Positions 12,415 to 23,032 of a stretch of 64,000 nt of DNA are shown one piece after another. The DNA is taken from NCBI RefSeq assembly GCF_001625195.1, contig NC_054391.1:6459157-6523156 (forward strand), read 5' to 3'. The notes beneath the pieces were generated by a model. It did not search any database, had not been told where the DNA came from, and worked only from the letters and a program-made list of their open reading frames with translations. This stretch comes from Drechmeria coniospora (lineage: Eukaryota; Ascomycota; Sordariomycetes; Hypocreales; Ophiocordycipitaceae). The position numbers and the translations under genes were made by a program. Every line of letters starts with the position of its first letter. The stretch's first letter is position 1.

Positions 12415-12640
12415 TTCCCTCTGCACCTACTCCGTACTCGAACAAGTGTTTGCTGGCAAATACCTTGGAAAATACGTACCTGGGTTGGTGCGTCTAGTGA
12501 ACGGCGAACAGCGTACTCTGTACTCCGTACGGAGTAGTACAAGTACAATTTATTTGGGCTACACATGTACACATTTTGTACACGTATAGTAAGCCCTTCA
12601 GTATACCTAGCAATACTCAAGTACCTACGGAGTACGGAGT
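12415..12640. repeat. GTAC-rich island with reciprocal 16-bp palindrome
   Basis: Exact copies of the element lie at about 12429, 12521, 12528 and, overlapping, near 12625-12640. The pair at 12521-12536 forms TACTCCGTACGGAGTA, a perfect palindrome with the half-elements in the opposite order to the one at 10893-10908. Confidence 0.75.
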
Positions 12641-12977
12641 AATAGAGAATATGGGATTTAGGTGTCGCACAAGAACCTACACATCGTCGCTGGTGTGCCT
12701 GGTTGGAGTTCCCTGCTCGCTTGATGCTGATGGCGCGACGGTTCCCAGCCACCCCACTAAATTCCCAGGGTACCACGTACTATAGTCCCTATACCCAGAG
12801 GAATAGTGGTAACCGGCCTGCTGATGCCCACCTCACCACCACTACCTACGACCAGTACCCAGTAATTAGTATTACTCGTCCATAATTATCTACTCCATCC
12901 TCCGTGCTCCGTACTCCCTCCATGGTTGATGCGGACACTCGACCCGTCTGCTGATCTTCAACGACATCCTAATCCCG

Positions 12978-14607
12978 ATGGCCATGACACCTCTGGCAGG
13001 TGCCCTTGGCTCTCACAGTCCTCTCCCCTATTTTGTCACCGACATGGCGAGCCCGTCGCGGGAGCCGATGGTGCCCTCGCAGAGCGCGTTCCGCCATCCG
13101 ACGACGCACCAGAATGCCAACGCCGCAAACCTCCAACCCCCCCCCTCCCCCCGGACGCATCGAGCGCTGCGAAGGCTCCAGTCGGCGCACAACCTCGGCG
13201 CTTCTCGTCCATTCCATCAGCCCTCGCTCCTTTCTCCCCAGAGGCATCCGGTGAACGACAGCGTCTCCCCGACGAGGGATCGGGGGCGCACCTCCCATCG
13301 CGGACGCGCCAACAGCGATGCCACGCCCCCTCGGGTGAACCACATGGGCGTCATTGCCGCCGCCGCCAAGCACCTGCGGCCCGTCAAGCCCTCATTCTCC
13401 CACGGCCACCTGACCCTGCAAAAGATCATTCGCGGCGGGCCGAAAGACGGTGATTTTGCCGGTGCCCTCGAGAGCGCGAGATTCAAGGTGCTCGAGGAGG
13501 GCATCAAGAGCGCGGAAAATGGAATGGTATTGTGCCCCCTCACCCTCTCGCGTAACCCCCAAACCGGCTGACACTCCATCTTCTCCCCGTCCTAGTCAAG
13601 ACGTAGAATATACGTCTGGCTCGTGTTCCTCGACACGCCAATGTCGTCGGCCGACGAATACCTCTCCCTCATCCATCGTGGTGCTTCGGCCGCCTACACC
13701 AAGATTCGCAACGACACGTTCCGCACCCTCACGACCGACCCTCTGTTCCGACGACGCGTCAGCGAGGCCAGCTTGATTCGCCTCCTCAACGCCGTTGCTT
13801 GGAAGTTGCATGACGCGAAGGAGGATCAGCGCCAGAGCAGGCCGAGCAGCCGGCAGTCTTCCCACCGACGAGAGAGTCTGGCGGGGAGCGTGTCTGGACA
13901 CTCCCAAGCAAGTATGCTGCCGTCCTTTGCATCGTCGACGACTGTATGGTTGTGCCGTGAGCTGACGATCTGCCCTTTTCCAGGGTCCAATCTCGGCCCG
14001 GAGCCAGGCACCTACGTTCAGGGCATGAACGTCCTGGCCGCGCCTTTTCTCTACGCCGCCCGCAGCGAGGCCGAGGCATTTGCCGCCTTCCACTCGCTCA
14101 TCACGCGCGAATGCCCGGCCTACATCCGCGGAGCCATGGACGGCGTCCACCGGGGCCTTGCCCTCGTCGACAAGGTCCTCGCCATCGTCGACCCCAAGCT
14201 CAGCATGCATCTCACCGCCAAGGGGCTGTCGGCCGAGATCTACGCCTTCCCCTCCGTCCTGACCCTCTGCGCCTGCACCCCGCCGCTTCCCGAGGTCCTG
14301 CGGCTCTGGGATTTTTTGTTTGCGTACGGGACCCATCTCAACATCGTCTGCATTGTCGCCCAACTCGCCGCCATGCGATCTCAGATCCTCGAGTCGCCGA
14401 GGTTCGTCCACCCACCCCCTCCCACTGCTCCCTTGACGGACATGGCTGCGGCGAAGGCAAGGCAACGGCTAACCGCATGCCAGTCCCAACAAGGTCCTCC
14501 GATCATTCCCCCCACTGAATGCCGAACTCGTCCAGAGATTGACGATGGGCATCATCAACATGATCCCGGACGACCTCTACGCCGAGATCGTCACGCACGC
14601 GCTATGA
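12978..14607 (+). CDS. bub2: TBC-domain Rab-type GAP, Bub2/Cdc16 (mitotic exit / septation checkpoint)
   Basis: Four exons: 12978-13526, 13596-13911, 13984-14401 and 14484-14607, with introns of 69, 72 and 82 bp. They join to 468 aa. Residues 1 to about 150 are Ser/Pro/Arg-rich and look disordered. The TBC domain follows: RRRIYVWLVFLD, then IRNDTFRTL (the IxxDxxR arginine finger) and YVQGMN (the glutamine finger), so both catalytic residues are present. The last exon reads IINMIPDDLYAEIVTHAL, as in Bub2 orthologues. With Byr4/Bfa1, Bub2 acts as GAP for the Spg1/Tem1 GTPase at spindle pole bodies and restrains mitotic exit or septation. Yeast Bub2 is about 306 aa, so the N-terminal extension is extra here. 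The start is the first Met of the long first exon; a later start is possible. Confidence 0.88.
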
Positions 14608-15429
14608 TTTCAGTTTCTTCATGAGATAAAAGTAACGTCACGAGATATGTCTGGATTCTGCGTGGAAACGCTTCATGACTTGTATATGATAACGACAGCA
14701 AGAAGAACGGCCCCATGCGGCCACCGGCGTTGGATAAGCCGGGCGGGTTGCGACCGGCCGCAGGCACAGCCCGATGAGTAAGTGATAATTAGCCAACAGC
14801 GCAGGTGGGAGTGGCACGGCTGTGCACGGCAAGATTCTTTTGTACGATAGTGATTACCCTTTCATTCTATTTCTGTCATGTTGTCCATTGTCCATTAGCA
14901 ACGACCACGTACGGACCAAGGTGCCATTCGGACAAGATGGTGAAAGAAAATACATGCACGTCGATCAGTCAATCGGTCCGCACAGTACTTGCGTGTTTTC
15001 TGCATGCTTGAGCCCAATCGTAGACATGAATGTCCAAAATGTCCAAAAAATGTATTCAACTCGAATCGCTGCTGTGCCGATGCAAAGAATCTACATGCTA
15101 CACCCGTCCCGCCCTCGGTTTTGCCCTCTATCCGGTACCTAGCCCCAGTTTGGCGCTTCAACCAAGCGCTCGTAGACCAACCGACCGACCGCCTTCGTAA
15201 ATCATCCCGTGCGTCATCCTCCTCCTTTTTCTTTGCTCGCCGTCTCGCCGTCTAGGTACCCCACGAGGCTTCCGCGAAAAGCCTCCCCCTCTTTCCCCCC
15301 TCCCGCCACTCCCGTTTTCTCCACTCACTCAATACAAGGGGGAAAATGATGCTCTTTTGGCAGTAAAAAAACGACACCTCCCTCTCCACCCCGGCCTTGG
15401 ACAGGGCGGACAGGCAGGCTCCCCGCCGC
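14608..15429. other. Intergenic, 3' flanks of convergent genes
   Basis: Downstream of bub2 and of the minus-strand Izh3-like gene. I see no gene, tRNA or repeat family. A pyrimidine-rich stretch lies near 15215-15340. Confidence 0.5.
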
Positions 15430-16968
15430 TCAGTAGGCGGGACAGCCGCCCTCGGCGCGGAGGAAGGCGTTGGCGAAAAACTGCTGCATGGCTGTGTAGT
15501 GGAACAAGATGCCGCCAAGGACGGCGGCGTGCCACAGGTTGTGACTCCCGCCGATGTAGTCGAACATGCCGGGGTACCAGCGCTCGGGTATCTTGCTGGC
15601 GTAGACGATGGCGCCGCCAAGGTAGACGCAGATGGACTTTGAGATGGGCGAGTAGAAGTTGAGGACAAAGTCCGGCCCGTGCGTCAGGAAGAGCTGGAGG
15701 ATGGGCATGGCGCCGGTGAGGGCGAGGCCGACGTAGAAGGCGACTCGGGTCCAGGCCATGTCGGAGCCGTTGAATCGAGGGTGCCACGGCAGCAGGACGC
15801 CGCCGAGGCCGAGGAAGGCGGTGAGACCCATGTAGATCCAGCGGCTGAGGGGATCGCAGTAGAAGGCCGTGTACTCGGTCGTCATGATGGAGGCGGCGAT
15901 GAGCAGGGAGATGCCGGTGTAGTCGACGCAGGCGAACATGGAAACGACGTCGACGTCGGCGACGGCGTTCATGGTGTGCCAGATGGTGGAGCAGACGAGG
16001 GTCAAGGCGGCCATGAGGAAGAAGACGGCGGCGACGAAGACGTCGGTCTTGGTGCTGAGGTCGAAGTTGGCGCTCGTGGGATAAAAGTAAAAGGCGACGG
16101 CGAGGACGAGGAGGAGGCCGATGGCGTGGGACCAAATGTTGAAGGACTCGTTGGAGATGTTGAACATGGAGCGGACGCACTCGAGCTTGGTCTCGGAGAA
16201 GCGGTATCCCCTCTTGATGTGCGGGTTGTTCCTCCACGGCGTCGGCAAGTCGTCGTAGAGGAGCAGGCGACCCTCTCGGGCGAGGAGGATGGCGTGGGCG
16301 ATGTGCTCCTCGAGGGAGAAGGCGGCGCGTCTGGCGCGCTCCAGGCCCTCGTCGACGACGCCGCGGGCGCGCTCGATGCTCTCGGTGGCGACCCGGCGAC
16401 CTTCGTCCATCAAGGCCTCGGCGGCGGTGGCGGCGTTGGCGAGACCCTGCTCGCGCAGCTTGTAGGCGCGGACCTCGAACTCGGAGAGCATGCCCTCGAG
16501 GAGGTCGATGCCGACGCGGGCCTTTTCGTGCAGCGTCTCGGTGGCCTCGAGCGTCTCCTGGTATCTCGCCTCGAGCGTCTCCACCATGACGTGCAGCCTT
16601 CGCCGGCCGGCGCCGAGCACCTCCTCGGAGGCCTGAGAGCACCGTTCCCGGACGGCCTGGAGGGTGGAGAAGGCGCGGGAGATGCTATAGTCGCGGCCTA
16701 GGTCGCCGTAGCTCTCGATGAAGTCGAGGCGCCTCTCGAGCTCGGAGAGGAAGAGGTCGACCTTGAGGAGCAGGCTCTCCTCCGAGTCCATGATGGTCTC
16801 GACAATCGACTTTCTCCTCGGCAGGAAGAAGGAATGCCGGCGCCGCCTGGCGAGGTCGGGCCTGTGCTGTTGGGCATCGGAGCCGGAGGCTGTCGTCGCC
16901 GCGACTCCATTATCGTCTAGTGTTTTGCGGGCGCACGTCGACGTCAGCGCCGTCGTTACTTCGCTCAT
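15430..16968 (-). CDS. izh3: PAQR / haemolysin-III family membrane receptor (Izh3-like)
   Basis: A single 512-codon exon. Residues 1 to about 250 form a soluble N-terminal region with long amphipathic helices rich in Glu, Arg and Ala, probably coiled coil. The C-terminal half has about seven hydrophobic helices. PAQR signatures are visible: SHAIGLLL, STIWHTMN (metal-site Ser and His), FACVDYTGIS (Asp) and, near the end, ERWYPG followed by SHNLWHAAVLGG (two His). In yeast, Izh proteins are linked to zinc and sterol homeostasis, and members of this fold can hydrolyse ceramide; substrate here is unknown. The length matches Izh3 (about 540 aa) rather than the shorter Izh1/2/4. Codon use is strongly GC-biased, which leaves a long antisense open frame that I regard as a shadow. 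Confidence 0.88.
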   Translation of the reverse strand: MSEVTTALTSTCARKTLDDNGVAATTASGSDAQQHRPDLARRRRHSFFLPRRKSIVETIMDSEESLLLKVDLFLSELERRLDFIESYGDLGRDYSISRAFSTLQAVRERCSQASEEVLGAGRRRLHVMVETLEARYQETLEATETLHEKARVGIDLLEGMLSEFEVRAYKLREQGLANAATAAEALMDEGRRVATESIERARGVVDEGLERARRAAFSLEEHIAHAILLAREGRLLLYDDLPTPWRNNPHIKRGYRFSETKLECVRSMFNISNESFNIWSHAIGLLLVLAVAFYFYPTSANFDLSTKTDVFVAAVFFLMAALTLVCSTIWHTMNAVADVDVVSMFACVDYTGISLLIAASIMTTEYTAFYCDPLSRWIYMGLTAFLGLGGVLLPWHPRFNGSDMAWTRVAFYVGLALTGAMPILQLFLTHGPDFVLNFYSPISKSICVYLGGAIVYASKIPERWYPGMFDYIGGSHNLWHAAVLGGILFHYTAMQQFFANAFLRAEGGCPAY

Positions 16969-16970
16969 CG

Positions 16971-17020
16971 TGAGGCAAGGCGACGTGAGGCAAGGTGAGG
17001 CGAGGCGAGGCGAGGCGAGG
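16971..17020 (+). repeat. (GAGGC)n-type short tandem repeat in the Izh3-like 5' flank
   Basis: About ten imperfect 5-bp units of the GAGGC/AAGGC/GAGGT type run in tandem immediately upstream of the start codon at 16968. In the sense orientation of that gene this is a CT/CG-rich tract and may lie in its 5' UTR. Confidence 0.7.
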
Positions 17021-18219
17021 AAGGGAGGGCTGGAGAGAGAAAGGAAGGAAGGACGGTCCCTAGGTTTCAGCTACCACACCGCATTGCCCAGCCGCCGGGT
17101 CGGTAGCCTCGAGAAGCCAGTTCTGTCGTTGGACCGCACGGGTATGTATCTTGGGATGTCGTAGACAAAGTCGTTGTCGTGGGCTTCGGCGTAGGAGTGA
17201 AAACAAGCCAGCCGAGCTCAAAAAGCTCGTCTCGACTCGGTACTCGGACCAGCGGCGACAATACTTGCACTGGCACTTGCACACCAAGTTGTGCCGTATA
17301 TGCACAGCACAGTCGGTAGTAGTGTACGGTACTCGTCGCTGTACTCGGACTAAGTATTGTCGTGCTCGGTCGTATTATTACTAGTCCTCAAATACTCTCG
17401 TGGTGGTCCAGTATGAGGCACGTGTGGAGGGAGACGCAGGGGTGGGGGTGGTAATTTGACGGAGCCAACGAGGGACGGATTGGGCGACGGATGCCGATGG
17501 CTATCGTCGCTGCGAAGATGGGGATGAAGAATGGAGGATGGTGAGGGGATTGGATGCTTGTCGTTGAGCTGTGTCGCCGACGCGGTTAGGTACGGAACAG
17601 CGATGATGGTCGGCGAAGCAGCGCTGCTGTTTGACGGCGAATGGATGACGAGATGTGCACGTAGGTGCACAGTTATGCACGAGGAGTTCCGGATCGGCGT
17701 GCTCGTGCACGTACGATGGAAGCGGAGATCTGCTGCGTTGGCTTGCGGTGAGCGTGTGAAGGAAAAGAAAGAAAGGAAAAGGCAAGACGGAAGAAGAGAG
17801 GACAGAACGTCGGAGGAAAGGATGACGACTGCGTGCTGGTGTTGTTGCTCTTGTGGCTGTTACGAGTCAACAGGGTCGACCCCGAATCCTCTGGCGTCGG
17901 CCAAGACAAAAAAAATGAGGAGAAAAATAAGCAGGGAAGCGTGAATGCCAGCCAGCGGCCTAGCCGCGGTGCCTGACCACCATCATTCTTGGCGACCTGC
18001 CCTGTCCAATGGACGGCGTCAGGATGGCGTTTCGACTGGCTCGATCGTCTCGCCTCAACGTGCACTTGACTGCCTATCATGACGCAGGCTGCCAGGACTG
18101 AAACCGTTGATTGGGTAGAGTGCCGTGGCAGGTACATGTACCAAGGTGTGGAGGAGGCACCACCGGAACCTGGTAGCGAGGGCTGGCTGGCGAAGTACAG
18201 GTACAAGCACACTTGATCG

Positions 18220-19070
18220 TCCAAGCCTGTACTCCGTACTGTACAGTCCCCTATCCTCCATGTGTCGACCTTTCGAGAAAAGAATGCTAAAATTACATGG
18301 GCTCTGGTACTGTAGAGGTATGCAGTGTTCCGTACAACTACCTACTTACTGTACACCCGTGCACAGTACTCTAAGTACTTACGTGCTAAGCTAGTACATT
18401 ACTGTAATTACTCCGTACTTATGCTGGGTGAACAGCGACTGTGATAAGTGCCGTAACGTGCATTTTCAGATACTTGCATGCAAAACGTACGGAGCACTGT
18501 ACAGTACAGTACTGACAACTACTCCGTACTCCGCACTTGTGCGTACATGTACAACTATTACAGGTTCACGTACTGTACAGTATTACTGGAGTACTACGGA
18601 GTACAGAGTACAGCAAGTAGAACAAGTATATACTTGGCTGCAAGTCTACAGTAAGTACGAGTGCGTGTACTTGCACCAAAGTACAGACCTAATGGCACGG
18701 ATTCGTCATGAGGGTCAAGTATAATCACACTGTACAGTAAATATATTACAACGTGCATGAACTTACCTGCACAATTAGATGCACATGCAAGGAAGTACAA
18801 TAAGTAGGTGCATAGGTATGCAGTACGGAGTACAGTAAGTAAGTACAAGAAGGTGTACTTAAGTACTTGTACTTGTTGCCAGTGGTCGTTTTTGTCCGTG
18901 CCTGAAGCCGAGAATACATGCAAAAGCCTGCAATTCATTGACTGTACCCAGTGCTCCGTACCGTCCCAGGTAGTCCTCGCGGAACGTTCCGCTACAAGCT
19001 CACAGCTGTGCTAGTAAGTAGGTACTACCTAGAATACTGTACTTACAGTACTCCGTACAGGCAGTACTTG
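18220..19070. repeat. GTAC-rich island
   Basis: Exact TACTCCGTA/TACGGAGTA copies occur near 18229, 18409, 18520, 18594, 18823 and 19049, embedded in AAGTAC/GTACTTG/ACAGTAC words. The island ends about 240 bp before the THOC5 start codon, so it reaches into that promoter region. Confidence 0.75.
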
Positions 19071-19311
19071 TATCAATTACAGTAATCAAGTAATACTGTA
19101 CTGTATTGGCAACACGTACAAAGTAATACGGGTGATGGTGAACCACATACTCCAACTGCAGCCTCCGCCAACAAAAACCCAACTCCACCATAACGCAACC
19201 ACAAACTCGTGTCATCGCGATCACCCCCCACCTTCATTCGGCATCGACATCGCCGTTGTTTCATCCTTTCACCGAACCCCAATCCAGTTCGCCCTCACCA
19301 GATCGCCCACC

Positions 19312-20070
19312 ATGACGGCCGATATGATCGTCAACGAAGCGGCCCTCACGGGGGTCCTTCAAGCGTCCGAGCAGGCGCGCGACCAGGCTCAGGCGCTCCT
19401 CCTGCTGACCGACCAGGTCAAGGACGGCTCCTCCTCGGCCGAGCTCCAAAACGAGATCGCAAAGCAGCAGAAGAGCCTCTTTACCAGCATATCCTACCTC
19501 CGTGGCCTTCACAGAACCGCCTGCGTCTCCGCCCGCGAAACCAAGTCCCGCACCCTCGAGGCCAGGCAGGAGGTCGACCGGCTGCACCTACAGCTGCAGA
19601 ACCTGTATTACGAGCAGCGCCATCTCCAGGGCGAAATCTCCGCTTGCGAGTCATACGAGTACGTCGCAGCCTCGGCGGCAGCAACGGCACCGTGACTGAC
19701 GAATGTCCAGCCACAAATACCAGAAGCTTCCCCTCATCCCCGTCGAAGAGTTCCTCGCCCAACATGCCGCGCATGCAGACGACGACGAAGACGAGCTCAT
19801 GGCCGCTCGGATAGATCACGAGCGTACCGAGCGCGAGTGTCTCGAGCAGCAGAGACAGGAGCTCCTCAAGCGCAAGCAGAAGCTCATCGCCGACAACAAG
19901 CGTCGCAAGGATGACCTTGCCAACCTGGACCAGGACCTCGAAAAGTTCATCGACGTACGCGCCATCCGGCCAATCCACCTCCTTCCCATCGTTCTGTCAA
20001 GGTCCGATTGCTAACCTGAATCTCCCAGGCGGCGAAACCCATCATGGAGCTGTTCGAGAAGGCGCCGTAA
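19312..20070 (+). CDS. THO complex subunit THOC5 (FMIP family)
   Basis: Three exons: 19312-19658, 19711-19954 and 20029-20070, with introns of 52 and 74 bp (the second has a GCTAAC branch site). They join to 210 aa. The protein is almost wholly helical and charged. KYQKLPLIPVEEFLA, just after the first intron, is a FMIP/THOC5 family hallmark, and long coiled-coil segments flank it (ERTERECLEQQRQELLKRKQ). In animals THOC5 is part of the THO/TREX complex that couples transcription to mRNA export in the nucleus. Fungal members are short and correspond to the N-terminal part of the animal protein. The terminal exon is only 42 nt. A GTAC-rich island lies upstream. Confidence 0.8.
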
Positions 20071-20913
20071 ATTCTCTCCGTCGGCCGCTGGCCCCTTGCC
20101 GAAAAAGGTCACGAAAAGCCAGGTCGTTGCGCTCTGGGTCTGCCCGCTTCCTGAGCGATGAGAAGCGACAGAAGGACGCGACGGATGTCATCACCGAGCA
20201 TGCCATGAGGTGGCGTATGGAAATTTGCTTACGCACTGTGGAATCGGCATGCCTTCCATGCGTCACCGTCGCCGTTTTCGACCCCTACTAGGATATACGT
20301 GCCTACGAGTAGGTACTGCTGCCTTCATAGGTGGCCACTTCAATGCCGCCCTCTCCGGCCTTGCAATTTTGTTCAGAGCGGTGAGTCTATTGGACATGGC
20401 CCCGAAGCGAGGCTCATCATGATCCGGTGTGCTAACCTCGCTCTTCATCCTCAGTTTCCATGTGCCACCACCAAAGAGCTCCCCATATGTACAGTAGGTA
20501 GTTGGTAGTTGCTGTGCTTGAATTTGCCGACCTGCTAGTACCAGTAGCTGTCGGTATCTTGCAGGCCTCCGCCTGAACGAATCGTGCCGTTCGCCTTCGG
20601 TCGCCTTATCGTGCAAGGTACCCAGTGCTACTTGCAACACCCAGCGTTGGCTCTTGTTGGCACTTGCCCATCATCTGTGCTGCGCGAAAACCATTCCGTG
20701 CGGCCCATCATCTCCTCCTTCTTTTCTTGTCGCGCTTCTGCCCTCCTTCATCTCTCCTCCACGATTGCCCGCCCCGGTGCCTCCATCTCTTATCAAAATC
20801 AAACCCACCGTACTCGCTCGACGCTGGCCATCAGACTTGCCCTGCCACGGCTGTCGACACTGTTTCTACCAAGCCGGTGGCCATCATCGCGGTCTCCTCC
20901 GTTCCCAGACACG
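20071..20913. other. Intergenic spacer
   Basis: 3' flank of THOC5 and promoter of the GT2 gene. The frame of the GT2 first exon stays open upstream to 20584, but that extension has no signal-anchor or family-like sequence. No RNA gene or repeat is visible. Confidence 0.5.
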
Positions 20914-23032
20914 ATGCCGCTGTTCATCTGGTGTTCCCAGCGGGCTGGAGGACTCTCCCTGCTGGCCCTGCTTGCTCTCTGCTATCATGTTCTCTCCCAG
21001 GAGTGGAACTTTGAACCGCATGATCGCCATCTCGGCCGACCAGGCAAGGCGGGCGCGTCTGGACCAGGAATTTTACCCCTCTCGTTCGCCTACTACTGCC
21101 TCCTCATCCACGCCTGCGTCTTCGCCTTTCCCTTGCGAGCCTGCTGGGCCCTTTGGGGCATCACTCGATCCCTCAAGCGAGCCGTGTCCGGCACGCCCCT
21201 CGAGAGTCTCGAGCAGGACAGCCTTCGCCGCCACCGCTCCCACGGCTCCGGAGCCAGTTCCGAGACGTTGATGTCGGAGCCGATGGCCTCGGGCGGCCAT
21301 GGCTCTTCGTCGACCATGATCGAAACCAGCGATGCCGAGTTCACGACGTACGCGGACGGCGCGAACACGGCTCGCCATCTCGTCATCCACGCCATCGTCA
21401 TACCAAATTACAAGGAGGAGATGGACCTGCTCAAGGAAACGCTCCATGTCCTGGCGTCGCATCCGCAGGCCGCCTGCTCGTACGATGTGAGAGTCACGGA
21501 GCCCCAAGTGCCACGACCACGGCGCCAAGCTGTCGCTGACCTGTGCCGCCAGATCTATCTCGGCATGGAGCAGCGTGAGCTCCACGTCGAGTCCAAGGCG
21601 AGACGGCTCATCCAGGAGTTCGAGAAGAAATTTCGCGCCATCGACTACACCCTGCATCCCGCCGACATTCCCGGCGAGGCAGCGGGCAAGGGCAGCAATC
21701 TAGGATGGGCGGCGAGGAAGCTGAGCGCCAAGTACTCGATGGCAGCCCGGAAGAATGTCATCGTCACCGGGATCGACGGTACGTGCACCGTCCATGCCTC
21801 CCTCGAAGCGGCCTCTTGTTGGCGTCACCGCGCCGCACGAGCGTGGTGAAGCCCGGGCTCGATGTGTGATGTGGAGGGAGCTGCCTTGACTTCCAGCTGA
21901 CTCGACCGCGGCCGCAACAGCCGACAGTCATCTTTCGCCAAGGTATTTTGCGAACATGACGAGCTTGCACTTGTGCCATCCAGAAACGGCGGCGACGACC
22001 ATGTACTCGGCTCCCATCATCTTTGACCGCAACGCTCACGCGGTGCCCGCCATTGTCCGCGTTGCCGACATTCTATGGTGCGCCGCCGGAATATCGGGTC
22101 TGTACAGGGGCTCGTCTATCGCACCGCCGACCTCGGTCTACTCCCTACCGCTCGAGCTCGTCGACCGCGTCGGCGGCTGGGATTGCGGCGCCGAAGCCAT
22201 CGGAGAGGACCTGCACATGTACCTCAAATGCTTCTTCGCCCTCAACGGAAACCTCACCTGCCGCACCGTCCTCAGTCCCGTGAGCCAGAGCAACGTCACG
22301 GGCGGCGGCCAAGGCGGCGTCCGCGGCGTCTACGTCGACATGCAAGCGCGGTACAAGCAGGCCCTTCGACACATGTGGGGTGCTCTGGACACGGGCTTCG
22401 CCCTCCGACAGGCCGTGGCGATGTGGCAAGAACGCAAGCGTACCTCGCGTGCTTTCGGTCCTCTTCACCGGAGCCTCGGCGACGGTACGTGGCCAGAGCG
22501 GCCTCGTGAACCGGCCTCCATCTCCGACGTCACCCACGACACGCTGCGGGAGCCCCACTGGGAGAACATCGTCTACCTTGCCCATCGGCTGTTCGAGGCC
22601 CATTTCTTGCCTCTGCACATGACGATCCTGGTTTTCGCATCGGCCGTCTACGTCTGGATAGCGGACGATGCAAACGACGTTGGCGAGATTGGTTGGATAT
22701 TCGCTCTCTGCCACGTCCTTCGCACCCTGAGCTTCATGGAGGTGGCATTGTATCTCGTCTTGTACGAGAGTTTTCACCGAATATCCGTCACGACGCGCGA
22801 AAGGGAGATGACCAAGGCAGGCCTCGCTGGCGGCATGTGCTTCTCTCACCGATCCATCAAGAAGAACTTTGTCGACTACGTGCTCGTGCCCCTCGTCGCC
22901 CCGCTCTACGGCGCCATCCCCTGCGCTCAGGCCGAGATATCGCACTTTTGGACGCTCGAATTGGTGTATTCCGTGAGCGGGAAGGCCACCCGGCAGCGAC
23001 CGTTGCCACCGGTCGTGGACGACATGGCTTAG
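20914..23032 (+). CDS. Membrane glycosyltransferase, family 2-like (GT-A fold)
   Basis: Three exons: 20914-21486, 21553-21778 and 21921-23032, with introns of 66 and 142 bp, joining to 636 aa. Residues 1 to about 85 hold two hydrophobic segments, then a Ser-rich linker. The catalytic domain starts at HAIVIPNYKEE. The second splice creates TGIDADSHLSPRYF, which carries the DxD metal/nucleotide-sugar motif and strongly supports the intron. Downstream are GAEAIGEDLHMYLK (the ED acceptor motif) and YKQALRHMWGALD, in the place of the QxxRW motif. The last 200 residues contain several membrane helices. The layout resembles processive or membrane GT2 enzymes of fungi; donor sugar and product cannot be told. 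In-frame sequence at about 22484-22555 is atypical and might be an unspliced intron, but no good acceptor is visible. Start chosen at 20914 because the hydrophobic N-terminus begins there. Confidence 0.78.

Larger units (their letters stand above)
10073..12977. other. Intergenic region between divergent sulfate permease and bub2
   Basis: This 2.9 kb holds the promoters of two divergent genes. I see no coding exon; the open frames overlap GTAC-rich repeats and have no domain. Two dense repeat islands lie at 10790-11210 and 12415-12640. Confidence 0.6.
16969..19311. other. Divergent intergenic region
   Basis: This 2.3 kb separates the Izh3-like gene (-) from THOC5 (+). It contains a GGCGA-type repeat in the Izh3-like 5' flank (16971-17020) and a GTAC-rich island at 18220-19070. 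I see no supportable gene; frames near 17530-17950 show no domain. Confidence 0.55.

Noticed and set aside
11997..12776. 259-codon minus-strand frame
   Set aside because: Crosses the repeat island at 12415-12640; translation is dominated by repeat-derived Tyr/Ser/Val/Arg.
15329..16642. 437-codon minus-strand frame and 340-codon plus-strand frame over the Izh3-like gene
   Set aside because: Both overlap the PAQR gene in other frames, are Arg/His/Pro- or Gly/Asp/Glu-rich and show no motif.
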